This document shows positions 9,355 to 20,381 of a stretch of DNA of 64,000 nucleotides, piece after piece (position 1 is the first letter of the stretch; each line of letters starts with the position of its first letter). Made by a program: the position numbers and the translations under genes. This DNA comes from Nothopassalora personata (lineage: Eukaryota; Ascomycota; Dothideomycetes; Mycosphaerellales; Mycosphaerellaceae). Under the pieces are notes generated by a model. It ran no database searches. It had not been told where the DNA came from and was given only the letters and a program-made list of their open reading frames with translations. The DNA is taken from assembly GCA_033816765.1 (NCBI GenBank), contig CM066297.1, positions 2,040,573 to 2,104,572 of the forward strand, given 5' to 3'.

Positions 9355-12243
9355 ATGGACCCACGTCGCCATCGGCCGTCAACATCGCCCTCAACGGGAT
9401 CAACCACGAACCAGCAGACGACTACCTCTTACCCAACCACCAGCACCACCACCGGCAACGCGAGGACGTCGTATGAGAAGACCTCATACGAGACACGTCC
9501 CACCACCAGCCTCACCGCTTCCAATCGCCTCTATGGCTACAATGATACCACCACCACCACCACCACCGGGTCTATCTCACGCCATCGTACGGCTAGGCGA
9601 AGTACTGGTAGACCGGGAACAGCCAACACCGCAAGACCACGGACTGGCTACTCCACTCTCGCGGTCGAGAACCAAGAGATCGTATGTGCCGTCGCAGAAT
9701 CACGAGGCGTCTCACCCTCAGTTGGCCTCGCATTCATCAATCTGGACACCGGCGAAGCCGTCTTAAGTCAGCTGAACGACACACAAACCTACGTCAAGAC
9801 TGTGCACAAGCTCATCGTGTACAATCCATCGCACATCTGCATGGTGCAGTCAGCTGCGAACCCAAAGTCAAAGCTATTCTCCGTGCTCGAGGAAGAAGTT
9901 CTCAATGGAGATGACATTGAGAGTCAGATCACTCTTCTTGATCGAAAGTATTGGAACGAAGACACTGGCCTCGAGTGCATTGAGCGACTTGCCTTCCATG
10001 AGGATGTCGAATCGATCAAGACGGCGGTCACTGGCAACTACTACGCGGTGTGCTGCTTCGCTGCAGCACTCAAGTACACTGAGCTCGGCATGACGAAGAC
10101 GTTCCCGCTGCACTCTCTGCGGATCAAGTATGAGCCAGCGGACGGCTCTATGATGATCGATTTGTCCACAATCAAGTCGCTGGAGCTTGTGCAGAATCTC
10201 CAGATTGCCAAATCGAGAGACTGTCTCTTTGGACTGCTCAATGAGACACTCACACCGATGGGCATGCGCATGCTTCGAAGCAACATTTTGCAGCCAAACA
10301 CCGATGCAGAGACTCTGGTTGGTAGATACGATGCGGTCGAAGAGCTCAGCACCAAGGAACAAATGTTCTTCTCTGTGCGAACGGCACTGAAGCCATTCCT
10401 TGACCTGGACAAGACGTTGACCCAGCTCATCTTGGTTCCAATCCAGCAAAGTCTGGCGGACATACAGCAAGGTATTAATAATGTCATTATGCTCAAGCAT
10501 GCTGTTGCGCTCGTCAAGCCTGTTTGGGAAGCATTGGTAGGTGCACGGTCTCCGATGTTGCTGTCCATACAGAACAATTGTGCTTCGGAGAACACAGCGA
10601 CCGTGCAAGAGCTCATCGACAACACGATCAACGAGGATACTACTTATGCTAGACAGCCTTTGGATCTCCGCAACCAGCGCACATATGCTGTCAAGTCCGG
10701 AGTCAACGGCTTATTGGATGTTGCTCGTCAGACCTACAAGGAGTCCATGACTGATGCTTTGCAACATATCGCCGACCTGGCCGACGAACACAACTTGCCG
10801 CTTCAGACCAAGTTTGACAATGTGCGCCAATTCTACCTTCGGCTACGAGCAGATGAATTAGAAGATCACAACCTGCCCGCCGTCTTCGTGAATGTTTATC
10901 GCAGGAAAGACATCATCGAGTGCCAGACCATGACCCTCGTCAAGCTGAATCAGAAGATCGGCGACGCACATACAGAGGTTCTCCTGATGAGCGACCAGTC
11001 TGTCAGACATCTCATCGAGAACATCCGCCAGCACATGTTCAGTCTCTTCCGGATCTGTGAGAGTATCGCCATGCTTGACATGCTCGCTGGCTTCGCTCAC
11101 CTCGTCTCAAGTCAAGACTACGTACGACCCATGATCGGTGAAGCACTCGCCATCCGAGCTGGACGACACCCTATCCGCGAGAAGATCCACAACACCAAGT
11201 TCATTCCCAATGATGTCTACGCGACAGAGCAGACCCGTTTCCAAGTCATCACCGGCTGCAACATGAGCGGCAAAAGCACGTACATCCGCTCCATTGCGCT
11301 GACGACGGTCATGGCGCAGGTTGGAAGCTTCGTGCCAGCACAGTACTCAGCGTTTCCTATCATCCGACAACTCTTCGCCCGCATCTCGCTAGACGACAGC
11401 ATCGAAGCCAACGTCTCATCTTTTGCAGCGGAGATGCGTGAGACAGCTTTCATTCTGCGCAACATTGACAAGTCAAGCATGGTCATCGTAGACGAGTTGG
11501 GTCGAGGTACTAGTACTCGCGATGGCATTGCCATTGCTATTGCCATAGCTGAAGCACTGGTCGAAAGTAAAGCACTCGTATGGTTCGTCACCCACTTTCG
11601 CGATCTGGCGCACATCATGTCCGAGCGTGCCGGAGTCGTCAGCCTTCATCTGGCTGTCGACATGAGCGGGCAAGATCGTATGGAGATGCTGTATCGCGTC
11701 GCAGCGGGAACGGTGGAAGAAAAGCACTACGGCCTCAAATTGGCGAGGGTCGTGCCGCTGCCGCGAGATATCATTGAACATGCTGAGCTCGTCTCAATGA
11801 CGCTGGAGAAGGCCATGCAGAAGAAGAAGCGGAACTCGATTGGTGTCATCAAGGCGAGGAGGAGGAAGCTACTGCTGAACCTGAAAGAGCACTTGAAGCA
11901 AGCGAAGAACGGAAAAATGGATGATGCAACGCTAAAGAACTGGCTGAAGGATTTACAGACAGAGTTCGTGATCAGAATGACAGCTCTTGATGATGAGTTG
12001 AAACAGGCCATGCAGGATGGTGAGGATGATGAGGAACGTGAGGGTGGTGTCGAAGAGCTTGATGATGTTGAGGTCACCGAGACTGAGTCGCGAGGTAACG
12101 TTCAAGAGAGACCGCAGCCTGTGCGTTCCTTTATTGACCGCAATGGCATCGAGAATGTCGATGCGACCACGGAGGCGGAGACTGATACTGGACGAAGTGT
12201 GTTCGGCGATAGCTCGAATCAGAGATTGACCATGACATCGTGA
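9355..12243 (+). CDS. MSH4: MutS homolog 4, meiotic crossover protein
   Basis: Meiosis-specific MutS homolog that, with Msh5, stabilises recombination intermediates for crossing over. It lacks the mismatch-binding domain I of MSH2/MSH6. Seen here: a Thr/Ser-rich N-terminus with a run of Thr codons (about 9549-9568), the MutS connector and lever regions (DCLFGLLNETLTPMGMRMLR; YRKDIIECQTMTL), Walker A TGCNMSGKST, Walker B VIVDELGRGTSTRDG, and the VTHFRDL switch. The C-terminus after about 11800 is Lys-rich then acidic. Cys replaces the usual Pro in the Walker A motif. The ORF is open from 9268; I prefer ATG 9355 (MDPRRHRP), which gives 962 aa, because the upstream 29 residues look non-homologous. 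The distance from the RSA4 stop is 159 bp. The ORF is intronless. Confidence 0.92.
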   Translation: MDPRRHRPSTSPSTGSTTNQQTTTSYPTTSTTTGNARTSYEKTSYETRPTTSLTASNRLYGYNDTTTTTTTGSISRHRTARRSTGRPGTANTARPRTGYSTLAVENQEIVCAVAESRGVSPSVGLAFINLDTGEAVLSQLNDTQTYVKTVHKLIVYNPSHICMVQSAANPKSKLFSVLEEEVLNGDDIESQITLLDRKYWNEDTGLECIERLAFHEDVESIKTAVTGNYYAVCCFAAALKYTELGMTKTFPLHSLRIKYEPADGSMMIDLSTIKSLELVQNLQIAKSRDCLFGLLNETLTPMGMRMLRSNILQPNTDAETLVGRYDAVEELSTKEQMFFSVRTALKPFLDLDKTLTQLILVPIQQSLADIQQGINNVIMLKHAVALVKPVWEALVGARSPMLLSIQNNCASENTATVQELIDNTINEDTTYARQPLDLRNQRTYAVKSGVNGLLDVARQTYKESMTDALQHIADLADEHNLPLQTKFDNVRQFYLRLRADELEDHNLPAVFVNVYRRKDIIECQTMTLVKLNQKIGDAHTEVLLMSDQSVRHLIENIRQHMFSLFRICESIAMLDMLAGFAHLVSSQDYVRPMIGEALAIRAGRHPIREKIHNTKFIPNDVYATEQTRFQVITGCNMSGKSTYIRSIALTTVMAQVGSFVPAQYSAFPIIRQLFARISLDDSIEANVSSFAAEMRETAFILRNIDKSSMVIVDELGRGTSTRDGIAIAIAIAEALVESKALVWFVTHFRDLAHIMSERAGVVSLHLAVDMSGQDRMEMLYRVAAGTVEEKHYGLKLARVVPLPRDIIEHAELVSMTLEKAMQKKKRNSIGVIKARRRKLLLNLKEHLKQAKNGKMDDATLKNWLKDLQTEFVIRMTALDDELKQAMQDGEDDEEREGGVEELDDVEVTETESRGNVQERPQPVRSFIDRNGIENVDATTEAETDTGRSVFGDSSNQRLTMTS

Positions 12244-14432
12244 GATTACTCATGGCACTCATTCTCGAGTACATGCACAGGAGGCGGATGTTGCGCTCAA
12301 AGACGCGGGAGGCCATTTTGTATTGCTCAGATATCATGATCAGTACATATTCAAGACATGATAGTACTCCTACTATTTCCTGAGCTCTGTAATCGAGAGC
12401 CGACAGACTGCTCCTGTGCAATACAGAAGTACCATGTGTAAAGAGTGAATTTGTACGTCGAGCAGCACGAGTAGCGGACGTTCATGTACCCACATACGTG
12501 GGCCTTCACGCAAGGCCGCAACAGGCCGCGTAGCACGTGGAGAGAAGTGAATGAGTCATGTTCCAGACGATGGCTAAACGAAGCTCACAAGCCGATGGTA
12601 CTGAACATCACATGCCAAACTATGCTCAGTTGCGCGCTCTTCCTCGCCCAGATCTTGAACACAATCAAGTACGACGCGTACACGATTATCACAGGAGGAG
12701 ATATCCATTCGACTTTCTAAGCGCTTCAAGCACTAGATGGGCACATAAGCTCAGGATCATACCGCCAGCGTGAAACCCACCACGCTCAAATACATATCGT
12801 GAACAGAGATTTGTCCAGGTGTCGCGAAGCGCTTACTGCTTGGACGGAAGGGCGGAAAGGGTCTGGAGCGCAGCTCATTGCCAAAGCTTTGCCATATCCT
12901 TAGAGAGCAGAGCCCCTGGAGATCGCATCGTGTAATGGAGGTTGAATTCACTCATGATTTGACAATTGCACGGGCCTCACTCACATGCGTAGTCATGTGT
13001 CACTGAGGAGGTGTCGATCGAGATGTCGCGAAGCGTCTACTGCTTCAGCGAAGAAGCTGAAAAGGTACTGGAGTGCACCTCACCACCATAGCTTTGCGGT
13101 CACCTTCGAGGCTGCGGTTTCGAGAGTGCGCGTCGTACATTGAGGGCGCTTATTGGCTTGTGATCGATAAGGGGGACGGGACTTTCGGGAGCAGAATGAA
13201 GGTGTTATTCACGTTCACGAGCCGGATATTTCTTGGAGTAATCATGATTGGCTACAGCTGTTTGACATGTGATCGCTGGGTACAAGTGCACGTGCAAGTA
13301 TACGGCGCTTGCTCCAGCACGTCCATACTCCATACCATCTCTCGAAATTCGGATCCGGAATGATGCGAAGGACACTTACGTAGCGCCGTGGAAATGTTCG
13401 ACTCGAAATCCGGCCCTGGAGAGTGCGCGTCGTGCATTGTGTACGTATATAATATTATACTGCCCGATTGCTAGATTTGATTTTCTCCAAGGGGCGTTTG
13501 CGAGCTGGAGAGGAAGGAGGTGGGGGAAGGAGGCGAGGAGGATGGTGAGAAGGCTCAGGGTACTGAGCCCGAGCACAGCGGTGGAGCGAGGGAGTAGAGC
13601 GGTATGTGACTGGCATTTAGAGCCGCCGGCAAGAATCCTGCTAAGAGCTTCGCAGTGACATGAGCCTTCGCGAAAATCCACCGGACCAACACGACAGTAC
13701 AGTCAGTCTTTGGACGCTGAGGGCACACAAGAAGTCTTATCGAGATGATGCGATGTGGGTGGTGAGCATGTGGAGGTCACCTGGCTGTGGAAGCCATCCA
13801 TCAATACTATGAGCAGTCAAAGGTTCCTACAATGAGATATGCCCCATCTCACTCTTACGTGGACCACGCCGATCGCGAATCAGCGTCCATCAAGACAAAG
13901 TCGTATTCAGTCAATCAGTGTTATTATCATGTGCGTCGTGAGGTATTTTGATGTGCGTGAGATGCTGGCCGCTCGGTCCCTGTACGTGTCATCCCGGTCC
14001 GCGCTCCTGCGTGTATACCCTGGTACCGAACAGGTGTGGCTGACATGATGTTTAGTACCTGCATACCCGCCAGCAGACTTGCTTTAGCAGCGCGGAGATG
14101 ATATCGAAGCGCGGGGAAACATAGCTCGGTCATCGCGGAGGGATGTAGGTGATCTTGTTCAGGCGAACATGGGGTTGGGAAAAGTATGCTCGAACATCAA
14201 CGCTTACATGAAGCATCGATACTTTTCTGTACGCGTATCAAATCTTTCCAACGCTGTAACGCTGGAGAATCGACTATTACATGCATGCTCTTGCATTGAC
14301 TCGTGAACCGTGAACCGTGAAGCCTGCAACGCTTTCAATCCGGTTGCGCCGCCAGAGTATTCTGCGCCGACACAAACGCGCTGCCTGCCGTTTCAAAAAT
14401 TACTGCGATTATACCAGGCGTCCACCTGTGCT
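12244..14432. other. Gene-poor spacer with diverged duplicated segments
   Basis: About 2.2 kb between MSH4 and the DUF7707 gene. ORFs of up to 129 aa occur on both strands but overlap each other and show no domain. A pair of diverged direct repeats (12820-12892 and 13024-13097) lies inside, and a shorter GAGAGTGCGCGTCGT motif recurs near 13117 and 13420. This may be decayed duplicated or mobile DNA. Confidence 0.5.
12820..13097. repeat. Pair of diverged ~73-bp direct repeats
   Basis: Copy A (12820-12892) and copy B (13024-13097) both begin TGTCGCGAAGCG and continue through TACTGCTT, a purine-rich middle, CTGGAG and AGCTTTGC. By eye they share roughly three quarters of positions. The spacing is about 204 bp. 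No ORF or terminal inverted repeat accompanies them. Confidence 0.6.
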
Positions 14433-15130
14433 TCACAAGGCAAGACCGAAGACTGCAAGGAGACCTGCAGCCATGATGCCGGTGCCATATTGCTGGGCGA
14501 TGTCGAGAGCCGTTGCTGCGCTAGACGAGGTCGCGGTGGCAGAGGCTTCCGATGCGGAGGCAGAGGTTGCCGATGCACTTCCAGCACCACCGGAGCCGTT
14601 GCTTGTTGCAGTCTGCGAGGCATGCGCCGCTGAGGATGAGCTTGCGGTAGATTTGCCGCTGGTAGCGTTCTTTTTGCCGCAAGTCACAGACCTACAGCCG
14701 GTGATGCCATCGAGATCGTTGGGGTGGTTGTCCACACAGTTGGTAATCCACTGTTCGCAGATGAAAGATGGGATGGTTTGGTCGTAGTCGGTGATATTGG
14801 GAGTGCTGCCATCAGTGCATTTGCACTCATACGTGAGCGTGGTCTAGCACAGAAATCAGCCATCATAGCCCGTCGAGGTGATCGTTGCGAGCAGTCAATA
14901 GCCCAAGACTCGCTTACCTGGTCGCAGGTGTTTGGCTGAGCCTGACCACCGCAGATCTCCGGGCACGAGGTGGTCTGCGCACGACACCATGTGTTGCGAA
15001 GAGCAGCACTGATCTGGGTGACATCGACTGCGAGAGGACCGGAGGTGGAGTAGTTCAAGCCGCCGGTCAAGTTCTGCGCGTTGACAGCGGTGAGCGCCGT
15101 CACGGCGACGCACAGGGTGAAGCGGAACAT
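14433..15130 (-). CDS. GPI-anchored secreted DUF7707-type protein
   Basis: Spliced from two exons: 15130-14918, then a 74-nt intron (14844-14917, GTAAGC...TGCTAG), then 14843-14433, giving 207 aa in phase 0. Residues 1-18 are a signal peptide (FTLCVAVTALTAVNAQN). The ectodomain has regularly placed cysteines: NTWCRAQTTSCPEICGG, NTCDQ, then across the splice TTLTYECKCTDG, the segment PNITDYDQTIPSFICEQW, and CRSVTC. This matches the fungal secreted family known as DUF7707. A Ser/Ala/Thr-rich stalk leads to a hydrophobic C-terminus (GIMAAGLLAVFGLAL), a GPI-attachment signal. The family is surface-exposed with unknown function. Splicing reconnects two pieces that look unrelated as single ORFs. 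Confidence 0.88.
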
Positions 15131-16502
15131 GGTGGCTGCTGGTGGTGAGAATGAACAATCGTTGCTGGGAGGATGGATCTACGAGGCGCGGAACCGCGTC
15201 AGCTGTGGGTTCGTGCAAGGAACACCACCGACGATCGTTGCTGGTGGGTGGTGGTTGGCATTGTGCTCACCTTTGGGTTGATTGCAGATGATACTCTTCA
15301 GCAATGGATCTGGCGCTGTGGTGAGCTGCTCGTTGTTTGGTGGCAAGATGCTGCGCGAGGAAGAGGTGGAAGGGATGCGAATTGGGCGGCGGCAGGCCAC
15401 TTCTTTAAAGGATGCATGGTTCCTTCCATTAGTTCGTCCGTGCTTGCGCACGCTTGCCTGCAGCTGTGGCAACGGTCCAACGGGTAAGCCGCGCTGTAGT
15501 TTCACCCAACACGGAGCTACAGTATGTGCCCTTGCCCAAATAAGCCATGTCTTCGTCGCAAGCATCTTCGAGAAGCGTCAAGGACAAGTGTATACTATAT
15601 ATATAATACAGCAGCACTCAGTGCCGCAATGAATCGATTGCGATGCTTCAATGCCTCCACACACGCCGTCGCTGAGCCACACCTGGCTGCATATCGACGT
15701 CGCCAAGCAATCGCCAAAACAAGATGAGAAGCAGATCTGCCGCGGAGCTGTTCGCTCTAGCCACATATGGATGCGGCTCTCTGATCAGCCCTCTGCTCCC
15801 GAATTCTGGAACAACTGGCGGGTAGCTGCCCTCGCGCCACATCCTGCTCTTCGTATTCCGCCTGTGGCGCGTACAAGCTCGTCGACCGCACATCTGATCG
15901 TGCCTGCGTGCAGCAAGACGCGCAATGAACCTTGGTACCACGCAATGTTTCTTCGTTGGCATCTTACGAAAGATTGCGGGCTCGAGACATCCTAGTCGGC
16001 AATTTTGATAGCCGTTGACGAAGTGGTCCCCGTCGCTTCCAGTCCTCCGTCCCCCGAGCATCCGATTCGGGAATGGCAAACGGCCGCGATTTCCCTCGGT
16101 CTGTTCTGTGATGCGAAACTTGCTTCGTCAAGACATAACCTTGAAGGTGAATGCACATCGAAACGCGCAGCTCTGGAGGAGCTCGTGATTAGTAGCAGCG
16201 CCGGTGACGGAGATCACTGACAGGCGGCTTGTGCATCAAAGAAGTTAGGCGGCCCGGCGTGAGAAGTCTCCCATCTTGTTTGCTCCTACAACGAAGACGC
16301 AGCACAGCAATTGCTCCGGCAATAGAAGCATAGAGACGCGCCTTTCCTCGCTTCAAGGACAGTCGCGCTGTCGGAAGTGCACAAGTCTCGATATCAGCAT
16401 CGTGCTTTGTCGCGGCAACGGAGCGTGCCGATGACTGCCACAAGAGTCAGACAATTCATCAATACCATTCACTAGAAATATCACAAGGCCAAAAAATCAA
16501 AG
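15131..16502. other. Intergenic spacer between divergent DUF7707 and QNS1
   Basis: About 1.4 kb between divergently transcribed genes. ORFs of up to 143 aa on both strands overlap and lack domains or composition typical of coding DNA. TATA-like TACTATATATATAATACAG occurs near 15592-15610. Confidence 0.5.
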
Positions 16503-18850
16503 ATGGCCCGCAAGTGCATCCTCGCGACAACCCAGCTCAATCAATGGGTAAGTACCAAGGAGATGTGCGCTTCGTGCAACGCTTCACTTCGCCCTCTTCA
16601 CGCTTGTCGAAGCTGTTCCTCCATGGCTACCGGGTATAACTGATGCCTGGTGTTCGGTAGGTGCTCGACTGGGATGGCAACCGCGACCGAATTATTGAAG
16701 CCATCCGGCAAGCAAAAGCGGCAGGCGCAACCCTCGTACTTACACCAGAGCTATGTATCCCAGGCTACGGACTGCTAGATCACTGGCTTGAGAACGATGT
16801 CTATGTGCACTCGTGGGAGATCGCCGCTGCTATCATCTCACATGAAGACTGCCAAGACATTGTCATCGACCTTGGCCTGCCAGTTCGGCACCGCGGCTGT
16901 ACATATAACGCTAGACTCATCGCTCTCAACGGCGAGGTGCTGGCTGTGCGACCGAAGCTCGATCTCTGCAACGACGGCAACTTCCGCGAGATGAGATACT
17001 TCACTCCTTGGCCCAGACAGAGAGCTGAAGAATATCGACTCCCAAAAGTCATTCAGTCCTTACCGAGACAGCAGAAGACTACGAGGATCGGTGAGGTACT
17101 CTTCGAGGCCAAAGACGCGACATTCGCTTCAGAGACGTGCGAAGAACTATGGACCCCAAACTCGCCCCATTCATCCTACTCCCTGGCTGGAATAGAAATC
17201 GTCCTGAACTCGAGTGGTAGCCACCATGAGCTGCGGAAGCTGGACACACGGGTGAACCTCATCAGAGAAGCAACGGCTAAGACCGGAGGCGTCTATATGT
17301 ATTCAAATCAGAAGGGTTGCGACGGCGACAGACTGTATTACGATGGATGTGCGATGATCATGAACTCTGGCCAGGTGGTACGTATCGAAGGCATCAGGCG
17401 TTTAGTGGTGGCTCAAACGCTCAGGAAGCGTTCGAGATTTGCGTTGCACGACGCGCTTCGGCCAACTATCGTAGCTGACATCCTTTCTTTGTAGGTCGCG
17501 CAGGGAGCGCAATTCTCGCTACGCGATGTGGAGGTACAGACTGCGGTTGTTGATCTTGACGAAATGTGGCCGTATCGAACCTCCAGAAGTCGAGGTATGC
17601 AGGCGAACAACCCTGAGGTGCACAAACTCGAGCGTATCCAGGTCCCTTTCAGCCTGTGCTCCGAATCACTGGACTTGACCGAGCCTCCCACTCCTGCGCG
17701 GGAGCCACGATATCACCTGCCCGAAGAAGAGATCGCAATGGGCCCGGCTTGCTGGATGTGGGACTATCTTCGACGTTCCGGCGCCGCTGGATTTTTGGTG
17801 CCGCTCAGCGGTGGTATCGATAGCTGTGCTACGGCCACTATTGTCTTCAGCATGTGCAGACTGGTCATGTCCGAGATCGCGCAGGGAAATCAAGATGTGC
17901 TCAAAGATGCAGAGCGACTGGCTCGATGTGATCCAACGGGCCTTTCAGCACAGCAGTTCTGCAACAAGGTGTTCAGCACCGTCTTCATGGGAATGCAGCA
18001 GCAATCATCGACCGAGACACGAAACCGTGCCAAAGAACTTGCTGCAGCCATTGGAGCACATCACATTGATACGAACATTGACCCGATGGTGCAATCACTA
18101 CACTCAGTAGTGAGCGGCATCCTTGACTTTGAGCCCAGGTTCAAGGTCCACGGTGGCTCGCAAGCAGAAAATCTCGCGTTACAGAACTTTCAGTCTCGTT
18201 CACGAATGGTTCTGGCATATGCGCTTGGTCAACTCATTCCCACTTCCCGCGGCGGAATCGGTGGTCTTCTCATCCTGGGATCAGCCAACGTAGACGAATG
18301 CCTTCGCGGCTATTTGACCAAGTACGACTGCTCTTCCGCTGACATCAACCCGATCGGCGGCATCTCAAAGACTGACCTCAAGCGCTTCATCAAGTGGGCG
18401 GAGACGAACTTCGACCTTTCTATCCTGCAACAGTTCTTGGACGCTGTGCCGACAGCAGAGCTCGAGCCAATCACCGAAACCTACGTTCAGAGTGACGAGG
18501 TAGATATGGGCTTCACCTACGACGAGCTCTCAATCCTCGGTCGTCTGCGCAAGAGCTTTAAATTAGGCTACATCGGCATGTTCGAACGCCTGGTGGTCGA
18601 GTGGAAGGACAAGATGCAGCCGCGCGATGTCTATACGAAAGTACGCAACTTCATGTACTACTACGCCATCAATCGACACAAGATGACCACCATGACGCCC
18701 GGCCTGTACCTCGAGTCGTACACGCCAGACGACAATCGGTACGACCTGAGGCCATTCTTGTACCCACGCTTCAACTTTGAGCATCGGAAGATCGAGAACC
18801 TGCTGGATAGGATGGAGAAGGGCGAAGCTGGCAAACCGAATGGCGCGTGA
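16503..18850 (+). CDS. QNS1: Glutamine-dependent NAD+ synthetase
   Basis: Final step of NAD+ synthesis: ATP-dependent amidation of nicotinic acid adenine dinucleotide using glutamine. Three exons: 16503-16547 (MARKCILATTQLNQW), 16661-17377 and 17495-18850, with introns of 113 and 117 nt, all phase 0, for 705 aa (yeast Qns1 about 714). The N-terminal nitrilase-type glutaminase carries its triad: Glu45 in LTPELC, Lys114 in RPKLDLCNDGNF and Cys175 in ASETCEELW. The C-terminal synthetase domain has the PP-loop LSGGIDS (about residues 358-364) and GSANVDECLRGY. The second splice is confirmed by NSGQV joining VAQGAQFSLRDVEV, a continuous family motif. An ORF starting at GTG 16661 is only exon 2 read alone. 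Confidence 0.96.
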
Positions 18851-20381
18851 AGCGGAAGAGGCATGTTTGTTGTGATTCTCCTCCTGCATCAAGCCGTGCA
18901 GCAGTCAAATGCCCCTTGCGGTCTTGACCGGTGCACAGTCGCAACAATCGTGACAGAGAGCGGGGCTGTTGTAGCCACTGAACGCGGCGGGCCTCAGCAC
19001 ACCCAACTCACATCATAAGCGAGTGCATAGACAAGACTTCTCAGGCATATTGACAAGTGTTTCGGATACTGGCCACGCCGAAGCCACCTGCAGTTGGACC
19101 ACACCTCTCTGTGCGGCCCTGATGAATCACAAGTACAGCAAATCACTCCACAATCGCATATTCCCTCGCTCAGCCAATGCGTCGCTTATTACAGACATAG
19201 ACATGGCAGATTCGACACGACCCAGATGTGGTAGCACCCTGACCAGGACGTGTCATGTCGATATCGCACCCTTGAATACGCGTATTCTCGCATCGCATCG
19301 TCGCTATAGATGTTGTCGAAGCCTCGTGAAGGTGTTGCTCATACAATCTATCGTTGTTGCCGTACCTCATCGTCGCTCGGATACCTCACTGTTGCCAGTC
19401 CATATTACAGCAGCATCAGCATGTCCTATTTCAACTGTCCAGACAGGTCTGTATGGCACCTACACCGCTACGGGTCTATATCGGAGAAACACAGTGTGTG
19501 CGATCAACGATGATCGCACGAATATTGCGTGTCAATATCGTTATCCGATCGCAAATGCGAGCCGCAACGTGGCAACGTCCTGACCCTGACGGACTAGAAG
19601 ATTGGTACTGCAAGGTACGATACAAGGGCAGCAGATTGTCCCAAGTTGCTGCACGATGAGTGATAGGCTCGAAGGGCCGTCACAAAGGTCGGTATATGCT
19701 CTGGGCGCGGAGGTGCGTGCTGTGATCCGGATTTTGGGCACTATCGCTTCGACGCTACACATGGGCCTGCATGAGCAAATGGGACACATCACATAAACCT
19801 GTTTGTTTGGACGTGTTCTGCGCGTAAAGCGATCCGGCCAGTGAGGCGTGGTAGCGTCGTGATGGCTGCGCTGGGAGAACCCAATGTTAGATTGTATGTA
19901 TACTGTATGAGATGATGTAGAGTGCACGCTCGCTGTGGTGGTCGTCGGAAATAGGAACACCGCGCGGCATCTTCCATCCGCCTTCCAGGTTTGCGCGAAG
20001 AAGGAACGTCCGGGCGGGTGAGCCACTGAGCGGCCGCCACACAACCGTTCGACTGAATCGCGAGCCGGCCTGACAGGGCCTACCTGCCTACCTGCCTACC
20101 AGCGCCGTACAGCGTGAACCTCACGCAGCGCGCGATTTTCCACCTCTACCACCGCTAACCGCATCACCACCTACCTACCTCCTCCGTATTGGCCGCACTC
20201 TTGCTCTCACGTCGCACATGCCCGCTGCAATCTGAAATCTGGCGGTAGTGGAGATAGCCTGCTTAGCGTCGCCAGCCCTGCGAGCGTTGCTGGCAGTCGC
20301 GCTCATCGTCACCGTAATTTTACGGCACACATTTGCACTCACACGATATGCCATGACCAGCGAGACACGCCTCGACATGCG
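18851..20381. other. Intergenic spacer, RhoGEF promoter side
   Basis: About 1.5 kb with only overlapping low-quality ORFs. A TACCTGCC microsatellite lies at 20081-20100 and a CTACCTAC run near 20170. The probable long leader and promoter of the RhoGEF gene lie here. Confidence 0.5.

Noticed and set aside
9874..10608. 244-aa minus-strand ORF inside MSH4
   Set aside because: Shadow of the MSH4 coding frame; no recognisable family.
13376..13681. 101-aa minus-strand ORF with a hydrophobic stretch
   Set aside because: The hydrophobic segment is internal, no family is recognised, and the plus strand is equally open here.
19023..19583. 186-aa plus-strand ORF between QNS1 and the RhoGEF
   Set aside because: Composition (Arg/Ser/Cys/Thr scattered) and overlapping open frames suggest chance; no domain or signal peptide.
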